64,000 nt of DNA, taken from assembly GCA_011634665.1 (NCBI GenBank), contig WAEK01000013.1, positions 1,286,501-1,350,500 on the forward strand, written 5' to 3'. Source of the DNA: Mortierella sp. BCC40632 (taxonomy: Eukaryota; Mortierellomycota; Mortierellomycetes; Mortierellales; Mortierellaceae). Positions within the stretch are counted from its first letter, which is position 1; each line of letters starts with the position of its first letter. The notes beneath the pieces were generated by a model that had not been told where the DNA came from, did no database searches, and saw only the letters and a list, made by a program, of their open reading frames with translations. Shown in pieces: positions 1 to 10,528 of this stretch. The position numbers and the translations under genes were made by a program.

Positions 1-1575
1 AAAGACACGATACGACTTGGCTCAATTGGTTGGTCTCCCAAGCTATGGCCACATGTTTTTGGGGGACAAAATGGTCAAGAACCCAGAGAATGTACATGCG
101 TTCTTGCAAACACTCTCGAAGAGTAATCAGGAAGAAGTTCAGAAAGAGATGGCAATGCTTCTAAAGGCAAAGAGAGTCTTTACCAAGGACAAGCATGCAC
201 AGCTCCAGGCTTGGGATCGTGATTTTTATGTCCGGATGGTCAGCTCAAAATCCAGCTCGATGCCACATGGGGACCCTATCTCATCCTATTTCTCTGTTGG
301 TACCACCATGGATGGACTCTCAAAACTCTTTTCACATCTCTATGGAATCAAATTCGTCCCTGGAACCATCGCACCCGGCGAAGTATGGCATGACGACGTT
401 CGAAGACTGGATGTTGTGGATGAGAACGAAGGCTTGATTGGAACCATCTACTGTGACTTTTATGCTCGCGCAGGGAAGCAATTGAATGCTGCACATTACA
501 CCGTGCGTTGCTCTCGTAGGGTTGATGATGACGATGAAGAAAGCGATATTGCAGAGGGCATGGCACTTCGGGAGGGGATTGAACTTGCAATGGCGGACCA
601 TGGTGTAGCCATGAGAGGCAAGAGTGGTCGGTACCAACTCCCTCTTGCGGTTCTATCGTGCGGATTTGCAAAACCAGCGGGTGGGAAGCCTGCACTACTG
701 AACTGGGTCGAGGTCGAAACATTGTTCCATGAAATGGGTCACGCTATGCACTGTAAGTAAATCATCATGGGCGCAGTTACTTTTTTTTTTTTTTTTTTTT
801 TTGAGCCCTGGATGGAGCAAAAAGAAGGAAAAAGATAGGGGGAACCGTAAGGATCAGAAATATCGAGATCCCTTGTTGAGCTGTGGGGATCTATTCATTG
901 TCACTGATCAGAACCTTTTTTTTTTTTTTTTATCTATCTGTTATCATCCTAGCCATGATTGGGCGAGCAGACTACCACAACGTGGCTGGAACGCGTTGCC
1001 CAATCGACTTTGTTGAGATCCCATCGATCCTGATGGAGCACTTTTTGGCTGATCCTGCGGTTCTGGGACTCTTTGCGACTCATTTCCAAACAGGAGCGCC
1101 TCTCCCAGCAGGATTGTTGATGGCGCATCAAGCTAACCGCTCGACATTCCAGGCTATGGAGCTACACTCACAAATGTCGATGGCCATGTTGGATCAGCTC
1201 TATTATTCGTCGATCGCAGGATCGTCCTCGTTCAATTCGACAGCGACACTAGAAGATCTTCAACGGGCCACAGGGGTTGTTCCTCCAGTGTCGGGCACAG
1301 CATGGCAGACAGGGTTTGGGCATTTGTACGGGTATGGAGCAGGATATTATTCGTATCTCTTTGGCAGGACAGTGACAGGACAGATCTGGGATCGAGTGTT
1401 TAGGAGCTCGCCTACGTCAAGGGCGTCAGGAGAGCGTCTACGGGAGAATGTGTTGAAGTGGGGTGGAGGCAAGGATCCATGGGAGTGCCTTGGAGGGTTG
1501 TTGGAGGATGAGCGGTTGATGAAAGGAGACCAGGAAGCGATGAGGATTGTTGGAGATTGGGGTACAAAGAAGTGA
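1..1575 (+). CDS. OCT1: mitochondrial intermediate peptidase, 3' part (exons 1-752, 953-1575)
   Basis: This is the C-terminal 457 or so residues of an M3-family zinc metallopeptidase; the 5' end lies outside the window. The family removes an octapeptide from mitochondrial precursor proteins in the matrix after the main processing peptidase has cut. The active-site motif FHEMGHAMH (HExxH) is encoded just before an intron at 753-952 (donor GTAAGT, acceptor CTAG). Splicing joins T with CC to give Ser, so the protein continues HSMIGRADYHNVAGTRCP. This HSMxGR and GTRCPxDF pattern is typical of MIP/OCT1 and not of thimet oligopeptidase, which has a different sequence after HExxH. Further conserved parts are EIPSILMEHF and GFGHLYGYGAGYYSY. 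The stop is TGA at 1573-1575. The intron carries two poly-T runs. Confidence 0.9.
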
Positions 1576-2108
1576 GAGGGTCGACTATAGTATTGTGTGT
1601 GTGTGTGTGAGAGAGAGAGAGTAAAAAACAACATGGATAACACTAAATAATAATAATAAAAAAAAAAAACGCGTACTATTCAGCTGGCTGAACTCTGGAC
1701 TGCGCGACTGTCCTGTGTCTGGATGAGTCGAAGGCAGAGGATGCGGCCAGGCGTCCAATAAGAGTCTGTGTGCATGAGAAATACGATGCGAGTGGTCACA
1801 AATGAACGCCTTCCTTTTCTCCTCTCTTGTTTGAGGATAGAGAAGAGAAGAGAAGAACAGAGAAGAGAGGCAAAAAAAAAAAAAAAAAAACGAGGCTCTT
1901 CCTCTCTTCACCTCCTTGCATTCTTCTTTCTTTCTCTTTCTTTCTTTCTCTCGCTCATCACTTTCACACTCACACACACTCCCTCTTTCTCTCTCCCGTC
2001 GAAATCCTCAGGAGAAAGACAAATCCAGGACAGTAAACCATCGGGAACATTAGCATTACAACAGCGGACATAACCAACTAGAGGAGAAACCTCCCTCCCA
2101 GTCCCAGC
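1576..2108. other. intergenic, OCT1 to FOL1
   Basis: No gene seen. It holds a short GT/GA repeat (about 1594-1620), an A-run near 1871-1890 and a CT-rich stretch just upstream of the FOL1 start, as expected for a fungal 5' leader. Confidence 0.6.
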
Positions 2109-4984
2109 ATGGATCAGCACAAGACAAATGCCGTGGCCACAGAACCACCGATGCATGACAAGATTGTCATTAAAGATCTCACAGTGCGCAACATCATTGG
2201 TGTCGATGCCTGGGAACGTTCCAAGCGGCAACCCATCATCATCAACTTGACTGTTTACACCAGTGTCTCGCAGGCTGGTGATACAGATCACTTGGTAATA
2301 AGCCGGACTCTAACGGCTTTTTTTTTTTTTTTTTCCTTTTGTTCTCGCACTCTTTTCGTGCGTTCCCCGTCTTTTTTTTTTTTTTCTTTTTTTTTTTACT
2401 TTCCTGAACTTCCCACCCACTTGAAGTTATTCCGGATCGGGTGCTAACGTACGGAAAAAAAGAAAAGTCTAATGGTGAAAAGCTACTGACAGGCAACCTT
2501 TTTTTTTTTTTTTTTTTTTTTTCATACCTACAAATATGTATCCTTCTCAATGCTGGTGGATAGCCATACTCGATCCACTACGGTATACTTTGCAAGACTG
2601 TGGAGGCACATTCTGAAAAGTCCGAGTTTCGATCTGTTGAGGCCCTTGCCGATTCGATCGCACGAGTTGTCATTACCAAATGCCATGCGCCCAAGATCAC
2701 CGTCCGAGTTGACAAGCCCCGTGCGTTGCTTCATGCAGCTTCGGCAGGTGTTGAGATCACTCGGTCACGATCCGATTATACGGAAGAACAGTTATTGGAC
2801 ACAATCCCCCGTCCGATCCAATTTAACCAGGAAGATGTCATCTTTGTCAAGGATCTTGAATTGTCGTGCATTATCGGCGTCAACCCCTGGGAACGTGAAG
2901 AGGAGCAGGTCGTGATCCTCAACCTGAAGATCTACCCTGGCATGGATGACACCCCAGACCGCAAAGCAGACTATGTCTCGAGCACACACAACTACAGGAC
3001 GATTGTCAGGACGATCACAAAGTATATCGAGGCCTCTGCCTACAAGACTGTCGAAGCCTTTGTCACTTCTGTGGCCAGGATTGCGATCGAGAAATGTCAT
3101 GTCAGCAAGATCACGGTCAAGATGGAAAAGCCAAGTGCGATTGTATTTGCGGGATCGGCAGGTGTTGAGATCACACGCGACAGAGCTTTCTTCGCTTCGG
3201 GTGCTCATAACAAGACCCATACGAGAGGAGTGTCGTCCGTGTCTACTATTCCAAGATTCGGAAAAGCACATCCCGAACTGGTGGACATTCAGAAACGAGG
3301 TCCTGTGCCCGACCATTTGGCACATGAGGTGTATCTTGCTCTTGGTTCCAACTTGGGCAACTCGCCTGAGAATCTGGAGAATGCGCTCGAGATGCTGGAG
3401 CAAGGAAATCGAGTCCGAGTGGTTGACACCTCGTTCTTGTACGAGACTCCGCCCATGTATGTGACAGATCAGCCGTCGTTTATCAATGCAGCCTGCAAGG
3501 TAAAAAAAAAAAACGAATATTATTATACTTATGCAGTATTGTACACAGGTGGCTCGCCAATAAGGTGCAAGGCAGGTCTGGTTAACCGTCCAAATCGCCG
3601 GATTTTTTTACATTTTTCTCATGACTCAACGTCTTTATAGATCAAGACAGATCTTGCACCCTTGGAGCTACTCAAGTTGATCAAGGAGATTGAGGCGGAG
3701 ATGGGACGTGACTTTAACACGATCCGTAATGGACCCCGCCCCATCGACATTGATATCCTGCTCTATGACTCGATCGAATACCATGACGAGACTTTGACCA
3801 TTCCTCATATCTCGATGCAGGAACGCGAGTTTGTTCTGAGACCCTTGTGCGAGTAAGTAGAGAGTTTTTCTTTTTTCCTGCCTTTTCTCCTCATTCATGT
3901 CTGTGCTTCTCTCTATGTACAAAAGAAAAAGATAAGAAAGCAGAGTAACTCATGATCTCTCTCACGATCTCTCTCTGACGAATGAATTCACCAAAATAGT
4001 ATCGCAAAGGACGTAGAACACCCTAAACTGTACCGCCACATCAGCCAATTGCTGTCACAGTTGCTGTTGAAGCAGGAAGAAAGTGGGGCAGGCGACAGTG
4101 ACATCCACAAGGCAGTACCTCTCCGGAACCAGGTCTTGCACTGGGACAGCAAGACCTACATCATGGGAATTCTGAATACTACACCGGATAGCTTCAGCGA
4201 TGGTGGCAACTACAGCACTACCGAATCTGCAGCATTGAGGGCTCAACAATTGATTGATGATGGAGCGGATATTATCGACATTGGTGGAATGTCGACACGG
4301 CCCAACTCGGAGGAGATCTCGGAAGAGGAAGAAATCCGTCGGGTCGTGCCAGTGATCCAGCTCTTGCGTTCCCGTGGCTTTGAAGCTCCCATCTCTGTCG
4401 ACACGTTCCGTGCTGAGGTTGCGGACAAGGCTATTGAAGCTGGAGCTGATCTGATCAACGATGTCTCGGCTGGTCGTCGGGACCCAGCCATGTACAGTGT
4501 GATGGCCAAGTGGAATGTGCCGGTTTGTTTGATGCATATGCGAGGAGACTCCAAGTCAATGATGAGCTTGACGGACTATGGTAGTTCGAACGATGTCATT
4601 AAGGAGATTGACCTAGACCTGAACAAGTCTGTCCAGCGTGCTATTACAGCAGGTGTCCGTCGTTGGAACATTATTGTGGACCCAGGCATTGGCTTTGCCA
4701 AGGATAGCAATCAGAGTCTGCAGGTTTTGCGTAGACTGCCAGACTTGATTCAATCGCCAACGAGTGCGTTGAATGGATATCCTTGTTTGATGGGGCCATC
4801 GCGAAAGGCTTTCATTGGTGCGCTGACCAAACAGCAGGATGCGACCAAGCGTACCTGGGGCACAGCAGCGGCCTGCTCAGCTTCAGTGGCAGGTGGAGCG
4901 AACATTGTTCGGGTACATGATGTGAAGGAGATTCGAGATGTCATCAAAGTGTCGGACGCGATCTGGCGCGTCCCACAAAAATAA
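2109..4984 (+). CDS. FOL1: trifunctional folate synthesis protein (DHNA - HPPK - DHPS)
   Basis: One polypeptide of 772 residues carries three consecutive steps of tetrahydrofolate synthesis. Exons are 2109-2294, 2564-3499, 3641-3852 and 4000-4984; all junctions close in frame. Two tandem dihydroneopterin aldolase repeats come first (GVDAWERSKRQP near residue 31 and GVNPWEREEEQ near 155). The hydroxymethyl-dihydropterin pyrophosphokinase follows (YLALGSNLGN near 317, then NGPRPIDIDILLYD). Dihydropteroate synthase fills the C-terminal third (MGILNTTPDSFSDGGNY, DIIDIGGMSTRP, GIGFAKD, GPSRKAFIG). Length is close to the 824 residues of yeast Fol1. The sulfonamide-site residues T and P of STRP are the sensitive form. 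The start is the first ATG (2109), which begins the first aldolase repeat after a short N-terminal tail. Confidence 0.96.
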
Positions 4985-5376
4985 GGGTAAAGAGGATGGG
5001 AAGCCCTTGGCTTTCATTTCCTCTCTCTCTCTCTCTCTCTCTTTTTCTTTCTTTCTCTCTCACTTTCACACCCCCAGTAGGGAGGCGACACTCGTCAAGA
5101 GCAACCAGTCTCTGGGAGCCGCCGTGCCCTGTGGGTCGATCAACTCTATTTCTCCACAGCATCAAGAAGAGGGGGGAAGGAAGGCGCGTGCACCCACACA
5201 AGAGATACAGGTCGATTGAAATAAATAAAAATGGCATTGTTTTTTTCTTTTCCTTTTCACCATTCACCTCTTTCTCCTTTTTTTTTTTTTCTTTTCATTC
5301 TCATTCTTATTCTCATTCTCTCTCTCCATCTCTCCATCTTACTTTGTCTCCTCGGTTGTCCTCATTTCAACCACTA
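4985..5376. other. intergenic, FOL1 to IFRD gene
   Basis: No gene seen. CT-rich leader sequence with a CT run at about 5022-5042 and T-runs at 5278-5291, consistent with a 5' untranslated region for the next gene. Confidence 0.6.
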
Positions 5377-7762
5377 ATGCTATCTCAAATGCATCCCATT
5401 AAACAACCCACAAACCTTCGCAAGACAGCTTCCAAAAACTCGACCAAGAAACTCCAACAACAACTCGCCGCCTCTGCCTCCACAGCGGCTGCTGCTGCTG
5501 CGTTTCAACAACAATTGGATATCATTGCAGGTTCTTCCAGAGCCTCTTCCAGACACAGCTCTCGAGTTGGTTCAAGAGTCAATTCGGACGATGAGGATGA
5601 CTGTTGGAGTGATATCTCGGGTGCCTTTGGGGGAGGGGGAGGAGGTTATGAAGCAGACTCGAGCCTAGATGGCTATCCATCCGATACTCTATCTTCGTCA
5701 ACGTCGGCCTGGGAAACTCAGCTCCGAGATGCTATTGAGGCCCTTCATGAAAGACGAGCCAGGCAAGTGAAGGAAACGAGGAGGAAGAGGAGACTAGGAG
5801 AGGCAAAGGGATAAAAAAAAAAAAAAAAGCCAAGGGCCAAGAGGGGAGAGAGAGTGAGAGCCAGAGAGAGAGAACAGGTCAGATGTCGGACCCGAGCCCA
5901 GTTCATCTTTCTTTGAGTCTCGTGTTACTGAACGGATTTTTTTTTTCTCTTTCTCACGTACCCACACATGTGTTTCCACACACTCTCGCCCACTCGCACC
6001 TGTGGTAAAATAGCACTCGCGAAGAGGCACTCTCCAGATTGCAGGCGATACTGATGCAACACTATGCTGTCGAGGCCCTTGGCTCCCTCAAAGTCGATCT
6101 CATGGACCTGTTAAAGAAGAGCGTCAAACGAGGCGGCACGCGTGAATGTATCCTTGCTGCCAGTGGTAATGTCTGCTCGAGTCTTTTTTTTTCTTGGCCT
6201 TTCTTAATGGTTCAAAGTGCCTTTCTCTCTCAATCTCTCTCTCTCTCTCTCCGAACCCGTGGGAGAAGAGAGATCCTCAATTGTGCACCATTGCTCACGT
6301 ACCGCCCATCTACAGTCATCGCGATTGTGTTTGTGACCATAGGAGAGGACGAGGAACCAATGTTTCAAGACATTGCACCACTGTTAAAGTACACGATTGC
6401 CAACCATGAACAAACAGAGGTCAAAGCTGCGGTAAAGACGACCCATAATTCTCCTCTTTTTTTTTTTTTCGTTTCTGTTTTCCTTTTTGAAGGGCTCGAG
6501 GCTTCACCGAGTTGGAAACAAGGCGCTTTCAGTTCCTTGTAGTTATGCTAATAGTAACTTTTGAACCCTGCACCATATGTCAATTGGATTTGCAAACAGT
6601 GCATCTATGCTCTAGGCACAGCCTGCTATATCTCATCAACACCCCAACCTTCACACTTGCCAACCTATGAGATTCTAAATCTGTTTTTGGATATTTTGGT
6701 CTCTGCTGGAGATTCAGCCAATGCCTCTGGAAACCCCGAGACACTCAGGGCGGCACAAGAAAGTTTTGCTGTCCTCTATGCATCTCTTTTTGGACATTCA
6801 TTAAGACCGGGACAGGCCCCATTGATTATGCAAGCGAGGAGGTTTTTCAACAAGGCTGTAATTGCATCCAGATCCCTTTTGGAACATTCAACCGTTGAAG
6901 TCAGGAAAGCAAGCGGCGAGACCTTGGCTCTGATGCTCGAAGTATTGCAAGACTATCAAAGGAAAAGAGACGATGGAGATTTTGAAGAAGAAGAGGAAGA
7001 AGAAGAGGCTTTGGCACTTTCGGAACGATGGGATGAAGACATTGCAGAGGACTATGATGAAGTGACGGGTGACTTTAGATATGATGGTTTACGAGGACTT
7101 GTCAAGGAACTGGAGGTGCTCTCGACAGACTCGAATCGACACCGGAGCAAGAAGGATCGGTCGGCGGGTCGATCGGTGTTTAGAGACATTCTGAAGAGTG
7201 TTGATGGTGGCGAGCGACCGAGCGAGACGCTCAAGTTACAAGATTGCGTCCTAGACTTTGATGGGTGGGGTAAGTGAGACGTGGGTGAGCGAGTGAGAGA
7301 ATAGGGAAGAGAAGGTCCACCCGGACTGGACCCAGTTCCTGGTTTGGACTAATTGCATTTATTTTATTTTATTTTTTTTCTTTAGTGGATTTACACCAAC
7401 TCCGGTTCCTAAGGGATCGACTAGCTTCTGGACTGCACACACACTTTATCTACAATACCATGATCCATACCTTGATCCCCTGCACCGCAGTCCTTTACTC
7501 TTCAGGATTCCAAGGCATGTCCAATGGAGGAGGAGGTTTTCGAGCAGGGTCACGAGCGGGATCGAGGACAGGATCGCGCGCAGGATCACGAGCAGGATCT
7601 CGACCTCCTTCGTCTGTAGGATATTATGCAGATGCAGAGGATACGAGAGAGGATCTGAGTAGACTAGACCGCAAGAGTCTGAATGCTGAAGTGGCCAAGG
7701 CCCGGCACCGTCAAAGGAAAAAGGACCGAGGCCGTGGTCGGTTTGAGGATGAGTATGACTGA
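5377..7762 (+). CDS. IFRD (interferon-related developmental regulator) family protein
   Basis: A 566-residue helical-repeat (armadillo-like) protein of the IFRD1/IFRD2 family; animal members act as transcription co-regulators and IFRD2 as a ribosome-binding translation factor. Exons are 5377-5762, 6014-6165, 6316-6431, 6600-7269 and 7386-7762. The N-terminus is low complexity with poly-Ala and a Ser/acidic patch. The repeat region runs from WETQLRDAIEALHERRAS through SVFRDILKSVDGGERPSETL, which is strongly like human IFRD1 (HRAK...RSVFRDVLRAV). The last exon has a tandem AGSR repeat and a basic tail. The first intron begins with GC instead of GT (AG|GCAAGT), which is the only reading that restores the frame (AG + C gives Ser). 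The start is the first ATG of the open frame; a second in-frame ATG lies four codons later. Confidence 0.88.
5763..6013 (+). other. GC-AG intron
   Basis: The donor reads AG|GCAAGT, the usual context of rare GC donors; the acceptor is ATAG at 6010-6013. Exon 1 ends in phase 2 and the next exon begins with C, so the junction gives Ser-Thr-Arg-Glu-Glu and the IFRD repeat continues without a break. No GT donor nearby keeps the frame. Confidence 0.75.
7541..7612 (+). repeat. 12-nt tandem repeat coding for AGSR units
   Basis: Five to six imperfect 12-nt units (type GGATCACGAGCA) in the last IFRD exon encode Ala/Thr-Gly-Ser-Arg in tandem, giving a flexible basic linker before the C-terminal tail. 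Confidence 0.8.
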
Positions 7763-8039
7763 AGAGTCATTTTTTTTTTTTTTTTTTATAGGGAACATAG
7801 GCCAATAAACTTGAGAGCGAGTATTAAAAAAAAAAAAAAAAGAGCTCATCCTTTTGAGAAAGTGCACAATGAAGTCATCTCTCTCACTTTAATACATTCC
7901 TCCATTCTGCTCATTCGCGAAATCATCTCTTTTCTTTCTTCCCTTTCCTTCTTCCCTACCCCCCTAATCCTCACAGAGACCACTCTCCTCCTCCTCCTCC
8001 TCCCATCGGAATCACGCCACATCTAACCCAAAAGGAACA

Positions 8040-9016
8040 ATGAAGAACGCTGCCTGCGAACAGACCCCAGAACTAGTGTACCTCGACATTGAGTTTGGTG
8101 ATCAGGAGCTCAAAGCTGCTTCCTGGGAATTGTAAGAGGAAAACAACAAAACAAAGACAGAGTCTCCTTCTCTTTATCCTCCTCCTCCCCATTCCTTCTA
8201 ACCTGTAGACTTTTTTTTTTTTGTTTTTTCTTCTCCTCTTTTCACTATAGGTACCGTCGTGGACAGGCCTTTTTCGCGACACATGGATCCCTTTACGGCT
8301 ATGAGGGCAGGACACTCGAGCAATTGGAAGCAGAGGATCGACAGAACCTTCAAGAGATTTATGACTCGAATCCAGCCTTGACCAAAGGAGGTTCCATCAC
8401 CCTTATCGAACCGGCTCCTCTTCCTGGTGGTCGACTGGTGATCCGACTGGATACCTCGGGTTGTCCCAAAACCTGTCTCAACTTTGTCAACTTTGTAGAA
8501 TCGAGGTTTACAAAGGAGGTCAAAGAAGCGACCTATGTCCAAAGTCGGTTCTTTCGACTTGTCAAGGATCATATTATTCAGGGAGGTGACTTGACCAAGA
8601 ACGATGGTTCCGGTGGATTCTCGAGTTTTCCTTCTGTCGAGAACCCAAAGCCATTTGCAGATGAACGGTTTGGACTTCGAAAGGGAGTCTTTACGAAGCC
8701 AGGTGTGGTGGCTATGGCTAACCGTGGCAAGAACACGAATGGATCTCAATTCTTTATTACACTTGGAGAGGGACCTCGATGGATCAAGGCACTGGAAGGA
8801 AGTTATGTCGCCTTTGGAGAGGTGGTGATGGAACCTGCTCTTTATCGGTCGTCGGTCGGTTCGACGAGTAGCAGTGGATCCAAGTCAAAGCCAATGTTGG
8901 AAGATGGACCTTGTGTTGATGGATTGCCTCTGTTGGAAAAACTAAACTCCATCCCAACTGATGGAGAAGAACGGCCTATCCAACCGATCACAATTATTGG
9001 GTGTGGTCGCCTGTAG
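8040..9016 (+). CDS. cyclophilin-type peptidyl-prolyl cis-trans isomerase, divergent
   Basis: A 285-residue protein from two exons, 8040-8131 and 8251-9016. The first 75 residues are not cyclophilin-like; the isomerase fold follows from about residue 85. Landmarks are RFFRLVKDHIIQGGD, MANRGKNTNGSQFFITLG, PRWIKALEGSYVAFGEV and a C-terminal PITIIGCGRL. By comparison with cyclophilin A, the catalytic Arg, Gln and the Trp are kept, while the two hydrophobic residues before QGGD are both Ile and the active-site His near GKHVVFG is Tyr. A Ser/Gly-rich insert lies before the last strand. No signal peptide is seen, so a cytosolic or nuclear location is likely. The family catalyses proline isomerisation; activity of this divergent member is uncertain. 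Confidence 0.85.
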
Positions 9017-9250
9017 TGGTCACCGTCATTGTCGTCTGTCATCGAGACTGAAGGATGGGAACTACTGATCCTGAAAAAAAGAAAAAATATTACATCCTTT
9101 TTTTTTTTTTTTTTTTTTTCCTATCTTCCCTTTCTCTCTCCCTGTCTAATGAATACCTATACCCATCATTATGACGTATTGCATTACGATGGCTTATTCC
9201 GCCCATTAAACTACGGTCGCCCTGGGCACCCCAATACCCAGCCAACCCCT

Positions 9251-9290
<40 letters not shown>

Positions 9291-9395
9291 AGTCGTCAGC
9301 CAGATCGGAGACATAATTTGAACTCCGATGATCACGCATCTTATTTAGAATCTATTCATATTGCTCTCCGAATAACGGAATTCAACAAGCAAAGA
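9017..9395. other. intergenic, cyclophilin to tRNA-Met
   Basis: No gene seen. It contains T-runs at about 9097-9119 and 9253-9288; the second, 36 T, is one of the longest homopolymers in the window. Confidence 0.6.
9253..9288 (+). repeat. poly-T tract (36 T)
   Basis: Uninterrupted T-run upstream of the tRNA gene; copy number is likely to vary between isolates and reads. Confidence 0.9.
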
Positions 9396-9468
9396 GCTTC
9401 CTTGGCTCAGTTGGTAGAGCGTGAGTCTCATAATCTCAAGGTCGTGAGTTCGAGCCTCACAGGGAGCA
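9396..9468 (+). tRNA. tRNA-Met (CAU), elongator type, no intron
   Basis: A 73-nt cloverleaf: acceptor arm GCTTCCT pairs with AGGGAGC (one G-U), D-arm GGCTCAGTTGGTAGAGC, anticodon loop CTCATAA with anticodon CAT, T-arm GTGAG-TTCGAGC-CTCAC and discriminator A. The internal promoter boxes A (TGGCTCAGTTGG) and B (GAGTTCGAGCC) are present, and T-rich termination sequence follows within 10-20 nt. The anticodon stem ends in a U-U pair (positions 31 and 39), a feature I recall in the yeast elongator tRNA-Met too. The T-arm carries TTCGA, so it is not an initiator tRNA of the eukaryotic type. Confidence 0.95.
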
Positions 9469-10528
9469 TCTTCTTTTGCTTTTTACTTCTTCCTAGTTTT
9501 TGCGGGGAGAGAAGAAACTCATAAGTGAAAGCTTGGTATGGCGGATAGTCTTTTTTTTTTACTGGCCCCGTTAGAGGTTGTCTTGTATAGCTCACCTCTG
9601 TGCCCTGTCTTGATTTCTCCCATCTACTTTGTATTTTTTATTTCCACCTATTTCGTTTCTGGGTCGTCCCCTTCCACTTCCCCCTTTATGTTTAGATAGT
9701 TTTTTTCTTTTCTTTTCTTTTCTTTCAAAAAGACGCCGCGGATGCCATGTCCTTTGCAGAGCATGGAAATACGTGCGCCGACGAATAAAACCTCTCACGA
9801 GGCCAATAAAAAAAGAATACGGGAGATAAGCAGCAAAAACTTCTAGGTACGATGGATAGTAAACAGGAGAGTATTGTTTCCTCTCGGTATGGGGAAGAAT
9901 AGCGACTTCAAAGAGACATAACAATGGGTTGCAAGGAGAGGTAAGGAGTTTGCAAAAGAAAAGATTTGTAAACAAACAAATGTACAGACAGACAGACAGA
10001 CAGAGAGAGAGAGAGAGAGAGTGGCCAGAAGTGCAAAAGTCAAAGACCTTTTTTGTATATTTCGAGGGTGCCAAGCTGAGAGACAGATAATCATAGGACG
10101 AAAGTAGAATGAAGAGAAGTAATGGACAACAAAGAGACTAAGTGAGTATGAATGTACTTGTTCTCGTTACCCTATAAGAAAGAGATAGAAAGAGAGTTGA
10201 GTGTCCCCCCGTCTTGGAGTAAAGTCGACTCGAGACAAACCAGGTCAAATAAACCACCCTGGGAGCTCTCTTGTGGTTAGGTTTGAGGTGGGAAAGGACA
10301 AAGGTGTCAGGGATCATTTTGTTTGTGCATAGAAGTGGAAAGGATGAGGATATAAGACCAGCTATCACGAGCCCGACAGGGAAGGTCAGAGGAAGAGGGT
10401 GGGACAAGGGGGGGCCATGTTGCACCATCCAATGGAGCCTGTAACATTTTACTTCCTAACTTGGTGCATTGCCTTTTCTTCTTTTCTTTTCTTTTCTTCT
10501 CTGTTCTTTATATAATTTTTTTTTCTAG
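9469..10528. other. intergenic, tRNA-Met to helicase 3' end
   Basis: No gene supported. Holds a GACA/GA microsatellite (about 9987-10021) and several TTTTC-type runs. Frames open here are short and of biased composition. Confidence 0.6.
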
